A stretch of 7,471 nucleotides of DNA, from positions 1-7,471 of the forward strand of contig JACEST010000096.1 in the NCBI GenBank assembly GCA_013911715.1, in the 5' to 3' direction. A program made the position numbers and the translations under genes. This document shows positions 1 through 5,083 of the stretch, one piece after another (the stretch's first letter is position 1; every line of letters starts with the position of its first letter). Source of the stretch: Sphingopyxis sp. (GTDB lineage Bacteria > Pseudomonadota > Alphaproteobacteria > Sphingomonadales > Sphingomonadaceae). The notes beneath the pieces were generated by a model. The model saw nothing but the letters and a program-made list of their open reading frames with translations, was not told the DNA's origin and searched no databases.

Positions 1-2172
1 GTCCAAAGCATCGCCGCGCTGGGCGACGGCGATGCTTTGGACCAAGCGGTGGGGGCCGCCGAAGCCGCCGCCGCTGCTCAGGGCGAACGGATCGCCGCCG
101 CCGAAGCCGCGCTCGCTGCCGCCGAAGCCGCGCGTGCCGCCGCTGACGCCGAACTTGGCGCTGCCGATGTCGCGCTCGCCGAAGCGCGCGCGGCGCTCGC
201 CGCGCTCGACAGCGAAACTGCCACCTTGACGCGCGCGCTGGCGAGCGGGCCAAGCGGCCAAAACCGCGCGCTTGACCAGCTGCGCGCCGCGCCGGGCTAT
301 GAAACCGCACTCGCCGCCGCGCTGGGTGACGAGCTCGATGCCGAAGTTGGCGAAAGCGTCGCGCGCGGCTGGCGGGGCAGCGCGGCGGCACCCGGCGATC
401 CTGCGCCGCCAGCCGGGACGGCCGCGCTCGCCGATTTTGTAACCGCGCCGCCCGCGCTGCTGCGACGCCTGCGCCAGATCCTTGTCGCCGACGCCGACCT
501 CGGCCAACCGCTCGCCATCGGCCAGCGCCTCGTTACCACCGCTGGCACGCTGCGCCGCTGGGACGGTTTTGTTTCGAGCGGTGACGGGGCGGTGGCTGCT
601 GAACGGCTGGCTCGCCACAATCGCCTCGACCAATTGACCGCGAGACGACCCCTGCTGGACAACGAAATGCAGCGAATGGCGGGGGTTCGGGCGACGTTTG
701 CGGACCAAAGCGCCATGGCCCGCGAAACCATTGCTGCTGCACGCACGGCGCTCGATGCGGCTGACACCGAACGACGCAACGCGCTGAGAACGCTTGATTC
801 GGCCCGCGGTGCGGTCGAACGCCATGATGCGGCGAGCGCGCTTCATGTGCGCCGCCGCGCCGAGCTTGCCGACGCTTTGCGCGCGGCGCAGGCGCAGCTT
901 TCCGCCGAACAGGTGTCCTTTGCTGCACTGCCTCCGCAGCTGGTCGCGCAGGAAAAGCAATATGCCGCCGAACAAGCGGGCGATCAGGCCCGCGCCAACG
1001 CCCAAATGGCGCGCGCCGCCATCGCCGACCACGACCGCACCCTCGCCAATATCAAGGCGCAGCACGCCATCACCGCCAGCGAAGCCAAAAGCTGGAAAGA
1101 CCGTTCAGGCGAAGCGGCGCGCCGCGTCAGCGACATGGACAAACGCGCCGCGCAATTGGCCAGGGAGTTGGAATCGCTGGCAGATGCGCCCGACTGCCTC
1201 GCCGCAGCGCGCCTTGCGCTCGAAGAACAACGCACCCAGCGCCAGTCCACCGCTGCCGCCGCCGAAGCGGCGGAGCGCGACGCCGAACGGGCGGTTGCTG
1301 CAGCCGAAAATGCGCTCGCGGTCCAGCGCGAAACCCTCGCCACCGCGCGCGAAACCCGCGCCGGTGCCGCCGCCCGCGCCGAGAATTCCGACCTCAAACG
1401 TGTTGAAATGGGGCGACTTTCGGGCGAGCGGTTCGAATGTTCGCCGCCGCTGCTGCCCGAGCGCAGCGGTTTTGCGAGCGACAGCGTCGGCGATGCCGCG
1501 CGCGAATCGGCGCAGCACGATCAACTGATCGCCGATCGCGAACGGCTTGGCCCCGTCAATCTGGTCGCCGCCGACGAACTTGCCGCGCTCGACGAAGAAC
1601 GCGCCCGCAGCGCCGCTGAAATCGAGGAATTAACGCAGGCGGTCAATCGGTTACGCGGGTCAATCGGCAACCTCAACCGCGAAGGCCGCGTCCGCCTGCT
1701 CGCAGCTTTCGATGCGGTCAACGGCCATTTCGAGCGATTGTTCGGCACGCTGTTCGGCGGCGGGCAGGCGCATTTGGAACTGGTCGACGCCGACGACCCG
1801 CTCGAGGCGGGGTTGGAGATTATGGCGCAACCACCGGGCAAGCGGCTGGGCACGCTGACCCTGCTGTCGGGCGGCGAACAGGCGCTGACGGCCGTCGCGC
1901 TGATTTTTGCGCTGTTCCTGACCAACCCCGCGCCGATCTGCGTGCTCGACGAGGTCGATGCGCCGCTCGACGACGCCAATATCGAGCGTTTCTGCGACCT
2001 GCTTGACGCGATGGTGCGCGAAACCGACACCCGCTATCTGATCGTCACACACAATGCCGTAACGATGGCGCGGATGCACCGATTGTTCGGCGTGACGATG
2101 GCCGAACAGGGCGTGTCGCGGCTGGTGTCAGTCGATCTGGGCGGCGCCGAGCAACTGCTGGCGGCGGCGTGA
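1..2172 (+). CDS. smc: Chromosome segregation protein SMC, C-terminal part (5' end outside window)
   Basis: SMC is the ATPase subunit of the Smc-ScpAB condensin, which compacts and segregates the chromosome by loop extrusion. The frame is open from base 1, so the N-terminal Walker A head and most of the first coiled coil lie outside; 723 residues are visible of about 1150 expected. In visible numbering, residues 1-90 are Ala/Glu-rich coiled coil. Residues about 97-195 are the hinge, recognisable from a GYETALAAALGD segment and a GQRLVTTAGTLRRWDGF segment. Residues about 200-510 are the returning Ala-rich coiled coil. The C-terminal head follows: LGPVNLVA at about 516, the ABC signature LSGGEQ at 622-627, Walker B ICVLDEVDAP with catalytic D650/E651, the D-loop after it, and the H-loop His684 in IVTHN. 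All ATPase elements of this half are intact. The stop is TGA at 2170-2172. The 3' neighbour brnT is on the same strand after a 176 bp AT-rich gap and is probably not co-transcribed. Confidence 0.96.
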   Translation, partial: VQSIAALGDGDALDQAVGAAEAAAAAQGERIAAAEAALAAAEAARAAADAELGAADVALAEARAALAALDSETATLTRALASGPSGQNRALDQLRAAPGYETALAAALGDELDAEVGESVARGWRGSAAAPGDPAPPAGTAALADFVTAPPALLRRLRQILVADADLGQPLAIGQRLVTTAGTLRRWDGFVSSGDGAVAAERLARHNRLDQLTARRPLLDNEMQRMAGVRATFADQSAMARETIAAARTALDAADTERRNALRTLDSARGAVERHDAASALHVRRRAELADALRAAQAQLSAEQVSFAALPPQLVAQEKQYAAEQAGDQARANAQMARAAIADHDRTLANIKAQHAITASEAKSWKDRSGEAARRVSDMDKRAAQLARELESLADAPDCLAAARLALEEQRTQRQSTAAAAEAAERDAERAVAAAENALAVQRETLATARETRAGAAARAENSDLKRVEMGRLSGERFECSPPLLPERSGFASDSVGDAARESAQHDQLIADRERLGPVNLVAADELAALDEERARSAAEIEELTQAVNRLRGSIGNLNREGRVRLLAAFDAVNGHFERLFGTLFGGGQAHLELVDADDPLEAGLEIMAQPPGKRLGTLTLLSGGEQALTAVALIFALFLTNPAPICVLDEVDAPLDDANIERFCDLLDAMVRETDTRYLIVTHNAVTMARMHRLFGVTMAEQGVSRLVSVDLGGAEQLLAAA
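55..200 (+). repeat. Low-complexity Ala/Glu coiled-coil coding repeat inside smc
   Basis: The units GCCGCCGAAGCCGCC or GCCGCCGAAGCCGCG recur near bases 55, 103 and 118 with degenerate copies after them. They encode an AAEAA-type pattern. This is a coding repeat of the ascending SMC coiled coil, not a mobile or regulatory element. Confidence 0.5.
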
Positions 2173-2175
2173 AGG

Positions 2176-2204
2176 TTGACGACCATAGTTTTTGGAGTTA
2201 CAAA
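2176..2204 (+). promoter_or_regulatory. Candidate sigma-70-type promoter upstream of brnTA
   Basis: TTGACG (2176-2181, five of six consensus positions) is separated by exactly 17 bp from TACAAA (2199-2204, four of six). It starts 4 bp after the smc stop and would give brnT a leader of about 135 nt. This rests on pattern match only. Confidence 0.35.
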
Positions 2205-2293
2205 AAATAAGCAGCGCATTGTAATTGTCTGATCCTCATTTCGAACTCGATCTAAACTCAAATTCTATTCTCGTAATTTTCTTGCTGCGCTGT

Positions 2294-2327
2294 TTGACCA
2301 AATGCGGACCCGTTTGTCGGATGTCCG
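2294..2327 (+). promoter_or_regulatory. Candidate proximal brnTA promoter with overlapping inverted repeat (possible BrnA operator)
   Basis: TTGACC at 2294-2299 is followed after 17 bp by a poor -10 match, TCGGAT (2317-2322). An inverted repeat (CGGAC 2305-2309 / GTCCG 2323-2327) and a smaller one (CGGA-TG-TCCG, 2318-2327) overlap the spacer and -10. BrnA-type antitoxins repress their own operon by binding palindromes at the promoter, so the position fits. The motif itself is weak, and the operator role is inference. Confidence 0.25.
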
Positions 2328-2336
2328 TGGCGGCTT

Positions 2337-2341
2337 GAGAG
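2337..2341 (+). promoter_or_regulatory. Ribosome binding site of brnT
   Basis: GAGAG lies 7 nt ahead of the ATG at 2349. The spacing is good and the match to anti-Shine-Dalgarno is moderate, which supports this start codon. Confidence 0.5.
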
Positions 2342-2348
2342 ATAGAAG

Positions 2349-2621
2349 ATGAAGATTGAATTCGATCCGGACAAGCGGTTGAAGATTCTGCACGAACGCG
2401 GAATCGATATTGCGGACGCTGGAGCGGTTTTTAACGGCGACTATGTTGAGATCCTTGATGACCGGAAGGATTATGGCGAAGTCCGATATCGTGTGTGGGG
2501 ATTTTTGGGCGTAATGCGCATAAGTCTTGTTTGGACGCCACGCGGGGATCGACGCCGCATTATTACAATGAGACGTGCTCATGAATATGAACATGAAGCC
2601 AGACGCAAAGCAGTGGATTGA
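2349..2621 (+). CDS. brnT: BrnT family toxin (type II toxin-antitoxin ribonuclease)
   Basis: This 90-residue protein fits the usual BrnT length. BrnT toxins adopt a RelE-like fold and inhibit translation by cutting RNA in the cytoplasm; BrnA neutralises them by direct binding. Family features visible are the N-terminal MKIEFDPDKR segment, an ERGID stretch at 16-20, DDRKDYGE at 37-44, the core WTPRGDRRRIITMRRAHEYE at 62-81, and a basic C-terminus. The conserved basic residues and the His78/Glu79 region of the last helix are intact, so the toxin looks functional. The ATG at 2349 is preceded by GAGAG at 7 nt. The 3' end overlaps brnA by 41 bp if brnA starts at 2581. Toxin-before-antitoxin is the standard BrnTA order. 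Expression is probably repressed by the BrnTA complex, by analogy with the characterised Brucella system. Confidence 0.9.
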   Translation: MKIEFDPDKRLKILHERGIDIADAGAVFNGDYVEILDDRKDYGEVRYRVWGFLGVMRISLVWTPRGDRRRIITMRRAHEYEHEARRKAVD

Positions 2622-2865
2622 CCCGGATGACGATGACGTCGTCTGGACAGAAGAGATGTTCCGTCGAGCGGCAATCTACCACGGCGACAAATTGATTCGC
2701 CCTGCTTCTGGAACGCTGACCAAGCCGGGGCGTCCCGCAAGCGCCAATCCCAAGAAGCAAGTCACACTGCGGCTCGACAGCATTGTCGTTGAAAAGTTCC
2801 GCGCTTCCGGTCCCGGCTGGCAGAGCCGGATCAACGCCGAATTGCGTAAAGCACTGGGGCTTTAG
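2581..2865 (+). CDS. brnA: BrnA family antitoxin (ribbon-helix-helix DNA-binding)
   Basis: The protein is 94 residues from the ATG at 2581. It neutralises BrnT and represses the operon. The N-terminal half is acidic (DPDDDD at 14-19, followed by a WTEEMFRRA helix and HGDKLIRP), matching the part of BrnA that contacts the toxin. The C-terminal half (about 53-94) has the very characteristic RPASANPKKQVTLRLD followed by FRASGPGWQSRINAELRKAL. That is a ribbon-helix-helix fold, the VTLRLD strand pairing in the dimer to touch DNA. The start is uncertain: an in-frame GTG at 2575 and ATGs at 2581, 2587 and 2593 are all possible, with no strong ribosome binding site. The overlap with brnT suggests translational coupling. 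The stop TAG (2863-2865) overlaps the ubiA stop on the other strand. Confidence 0.9.
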   Translation: MNMNMKPDAKQWIDPDDDDVVWTEEMFRRAAIYHGDKLIRPASGTLTKPGRPASANPKKQVTLRLDSIVVEKFRASGPGWQSRINAELRKALGL

Positions 2866-3776
2866 GCCGTCCCGCCGACCACCAGCAGCGCCGCGAACAC
2901 CAAGAGGCCCGCAAAGCGGTTGCTGCGGAACTTCGCGAGCGCATCAGCGCCGTCGGTGGGGTCAAGTGTCACCACTTGGCCCGTCAGGTGGATGGCGGCG
3001 GGGAGCAGTGCCACCAGCACCAGCGGGTCGGGCCGCACCTGCCACAGCGCCAGCCCCCAACCACCCAGCGCGGCGGCATAGCAGGCGGCCACACCCCAGT
3101 GCACCCACGGCCCCAGTGCCCGCGCGCTCGAACGGATGCCGACGAGCGCATCATCCTCGACATCCTGCAGCGCATAGATAGTATCAAAGCCGACCACCCA
3201 GGCAATGGTGCCAAGATAGAGCCACATGAGCGCCGCACCGCCGCCTTCGGCGATGGCCACCCAGCCGACCAGCGCGCCCCAACTGAACACGAGACCTAAC
3301 CACAATTGCGGCCACCAAGTGATCCGTTTCATGAAGGGATAGGCGGCGACGGGGCCGAGGCTGGCGAGCGCCACGCCTTGCGCGAGCCGCGGCAATTGCA
3401 GCAGCACAACAAGGCCAATCAGGCACAGTGCGGCCATCCAGATTGCCGCCGCGCGCCGCGACACTGCGCCGCTGGCAATCGGCCGCGCCGCCGTACGCGC
3501 CACTTGGGCATCAAGATCACGGTCGATGATGTCATTATAGACGCAGCCCGCACCGCGCATCACGATCGCACCGAGCAGCAACCATAGCAGCAAATCCCAA
3601 CGCTCCACCGCACCACCAGCCAGCGCCAGACCAAATCCGCACGGCCAGAAGAGCAGCCACCAGCCGATCGGCCGGTCGAACCGCGCAAGCGAGGCGTATG
3701 GCCGCCAGCGTCGCGGCAGCAAGGCAACGAACCCGCGATGCTGGCTGTCGGGCGGCAGGATGGTGTCGGCGGCCAT
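2862..3776 (-). CDS. ubiA: 4-hydroxybenzoate polyprenyltransferase (ubiquinone biosynthesis)
   Basis: UbiA is an inner-membrane prenyltransferase that joins an all-trans polyprenyl chain to 4-hydroxybenzoate (EC 2.5.1.39), the first membrane step of ubiquinone synthesis. Read from the ATG at 3776 it has 304 residues, normal for the family, with about eight or nine hydrophobic helices. Both Mg-diphosphate motifs are intact: NDIIDRDLD at about 81-89 (N81, D85, D87) and DTIYALQDVEDD at 198-209 (D198, Y201, Q204, D205, D208, D209). The N-terminal RFDRPIGWWLLFWP and the ARTAARPIASG loop are diagnostic. A GTG at 3791 would add five residues; I prefer the ATG because DSQHRG then sits at the distance I recall in relatives. 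Neither start has a clear ribosome binding site. The gene lies 45 bp (30 bp from the GTG) after the TadE-2 stop, so it may depend on read-through from the pilus genes. Its stop TAA overlaps that of brnA. Confidence 0.95.
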   Translation of the reverse strand: MAADTILPPDSQHRGFVALLPRRWRPYASLARFDRPIGWWLLFWPCGFGLALAGGAVERWDLLLWLLLGAIVMRGAGCVYNDIIDRDLDAQVARTAARPIASGAVSRRAAAIWMAALCLIGLVVLLQLPRLAQGVALASLGPVAAYPFMKRITWWPQLWLGLVFSWGALVGWVAIAEGGGAALMWLYLGTIAWVVGFDTIYALQDVEDDALVGIRSSARALGPWVHWGVAACYAAALGGWGLALWQVRPDPLVLVALLPAAIHLTGQVVTLDPTDGADALAKFRSNRFAGLLVFAALLVVGGTA

Positions 3777-3821
3777 AGCTGCCGCTGGCACCGGCCAGCC
3801 AGTGATTGCAAGTCTAATTTG

Positions 3822-4481
3822 TCAGGTGCAGGTGCGCGGCGTCACGCCGGGCGTCGGATAAACCTGTGACAGGTCGCGCGATTCGCGCACGGTGAAGGCG
3901 GCCGTGGACCGGATCGTGCGCGGCCCCAGCCACGAACCATATAGCAGCGGCTGGTAGCTATAATAAACCTCAACAAACATCACCGCACTGCCCGCTGCGG
4001 CTGTAACTTCGCGTCCTGTCGGCCCCATGCCGGGAAAGGCCGTTCCAGTGGCGCCGACACCGGCCACGCCATAGGATGACGGGCTTGATGGACGATTGCC
4101 GAAGCAGCGCTGCCAGCGGATGAATTGACCGCCTTCGGCATTGGTTTCCAGGCTCGACAGGATCATCCGGCCATTGGCTTGAAAGTTGAGGTCGCCGCTT
4201 TGCAAGTGCGCGCCAGTGAACACGTCATTGATGTCGCCTTCGCGAATCTGCGGGACCGACAGATTGTTGCCCGATGCGATGCGCGCGGCATTGTCCGCCG
4301 CGCTGAGCGTGATCTGGCTGATCCGCGTATTGGCGAGCGTCAGATTGGCGATTTCCATGCCGCCAAACCCCAACAGCAGCATGAACGGCAGCGTGTAGGC
4401 AAGCTCGACAATGATGGTACCGCGCGTGTCGGATTCGCGCCCGAACAGACGGCGGAGCGGAAGGGCGAGCCGGGCGATCAT
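3822..4481 (-). CDS. TadE-like pilus assembly protein (second of pair)
   Basis: TadE-family proteins are membrane-anchored pseudopilins (minor pilin-like) of the Tad/Flp type IVc pilus system. This one has 219 residues. A short basic N-terminus (1-20) leads into RGTIIVELAYTLPF (20-33), where G21 and E26 match the pilin-like processing and Glu pattern. One hydrophobic helix follows (about 22-42), then the typical downstream helix NTRISQITLSAADNAARIA. The rest is predicted to be extracytoplasmic, Gly/Ser/Pro-rich at 127-155, with only two cysteines (C126 and C218) that could pair. The ATG at 4481 overlaps the TGA of the upstream gene in an ATGA junction, with AGAGA 7 nt before it. A longer in-frame reading to 4586 exists, but its extra 35 residues are a shadow of the upstream gene. 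TadE versus TadF cannot be separated from sequence alone. Confidence 0.85.
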   Translation of the reverse strand: MIARLALPLRRLFGRESDTRGTIIVELAYTLPFMLLLGFGGMEIANLTLANTRISQITLSAADNAARIASGNNLSVPQIREGDINDVFTGAHLQSGDLNFQANGRMILSSLETNAEGGQFIRWQRCFGNRPSSPSSYGVAGVGATGTAFPGMGPTGREVTAAAGSAVMFVEVYYSYQPLLYGSWLGPRTIRSTAAFTVRESRDLSQVYPTPGVTPRTCT

Positions 4482-5083
4482 GTGCAAATCTCTGTATCGT
4501 TGATGTCGTTCGTATTGAACGGCTGGTTGCGCAGCACGGTTGCCGCCCGAATCGTCGAAATTTGGGGCTGACCCAGCATCTTCCACGCTGGAAATATCCG
4601 GCTGATTTGCATTTGCGCGGTGTAAAGCACCACTTCGTCGCCGCCGCCCTGGCCGCCCCTGCCCCGATTAAGGTCGAACCCGCCGTTGCCGTTCAGGTCG
4701 GTGAAACATTCACCAGCGTCCCTGACGCCGTTGGGAGCAAGCGGATTGTCCTCGAACGGCTCCGGATTGTTCACACCGCTGAAATCGTCATAGGCAAGGC
4801 GGGTGTAGGTCACCGTTGCGCTGCCGAATACGTTCCTGACCGTTTCGGTAACCCCTGCATCGATCGCCGATTGCGAGGCGTTGTTCCCTTCCAGCGCCGC
4901 ATCGCGCGCCGCGCGGTTGACCGCGCCCGACAGCACCGATTTGGCATAAAGCTGCATCGAAAAGTCGAAAATGCCCATCAGCACGAGCAGGAACATCGGC
5001 GCGGCCAGCGCGAATTCCATGATCGACGTTGCGCGCTCGTCACCGACAAGGCGCGCCAGCAGGGGGCGGAACCGCGCGATCAT
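4478..5083 (-). CDS. TadE-like pilus assembly protein (first of pair)
   Basis: This is a 201-residue pseudopilin-like membrane protein of the Tad/Flp pilus family. The N-terminus is basic (MIARFRPLLARLVGDERA). It is followed by the TadE signature ATSIMEFALAAPMFLLVLMG (19-38) with conserved E23 and a single membrane helix (about 22-45). The remainder is probably periplasmic. Residues 129-140 form a DxNxNGxFD loop resembling an EF-hand, followed by a Gly/Arg-rich turn (139-148). A conserved-looking second half contains VVLYTAQMQISRIFP and ends in a Cys (C200, possibly paired with C126). GAGG (5092-5095 on the + map) lies 8 nt before the ATG. The start overlaps the tadG stop (ATGA), and the stop overlaps the start of the second TadE, pointing to coupled translation at matched levels. 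Confidence 0.85.
   Translation of the reverse strand: MIARFRPLLARLVGDERATSIMEFALAAPMFLLVLMGIFDFSMQLYAKSVLSGAVNRAARDAALEGNNASQSAIDAGVTETVRNVFGSATVTYTRLAYDDFSGVNNPEPFEDNPLAPNGVRDAGECFTDLNGNGGFDLNRGRGGQGGGDEVVLYTAQMQISRIFPAWKMLGQPQISTIRAATVLRNQPFNTNDINDTEICT

Larger units (their letters stand above)
2173..2348. other. AT-rich intergenic spacer between smc and brnTA
   Basis: This 176 bp gap is clearly richer in A+T than the coding DNA on either side, especially from about 2185 to 2290. I see no gene in it. It holds two candidate promoters (2176-2204 and 2294-2322), a short AT-dominated inverted repeat (TTTTTG 2189-2194, CAAAAA 2201-2206), and a GC inverted repeat close to brnT (CGGAC 2305-2309, GTCCG 2323-2327). 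No convincing smc terminator is visible. Confidence 0.6.

Noticed and set aside
55..200. GCCGCCGAAGCC repeats as a tandem repeat or CRISPR-like element
   Set aside because: The units are irregular, in frame and encode coiled-coil Ala/Glu heptads; there are no spacers.
297..1524. Several long minus-strand open frames and a plus-strand one inside smc
   Set aside because: High GC suppresses stop codons in all frames. Their translations are Ser/Arg/Ala-rich with no domain pattern, while the smc frame carries intact ATPase motifs.
2189..2206. TTTTTG-GAGTTA-CAAAAA inverted repeat as an smc terminator
   Set aside because: The stem has only one G-C pair, so it would be too weak for an intrinsic terminator, and it overlaps the better-supported candidate promoter.
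2265..2594. 109-codon open frame on the minus strand opposite brnT
   Set aside because: It is antisense to a confident BrnT gene, resembles no family I know, and has no clear ribosome binding site.
4125..4571. 148-codon plus-strand open frame opposite the TadE genes, and similar ones opposite tadG and ubiA
   Set aside because: They are antisense shadows of recognised genes with no family resemblance of their own.
4482..4586. 35-residue N-terminal extension of the second TadE protein
   Set aside because: These residues are the upstream TadE gene read in another frame. The ATG at 4481 has an ATGA junction and begins with the same basic MIAR pattern as the first TadE.
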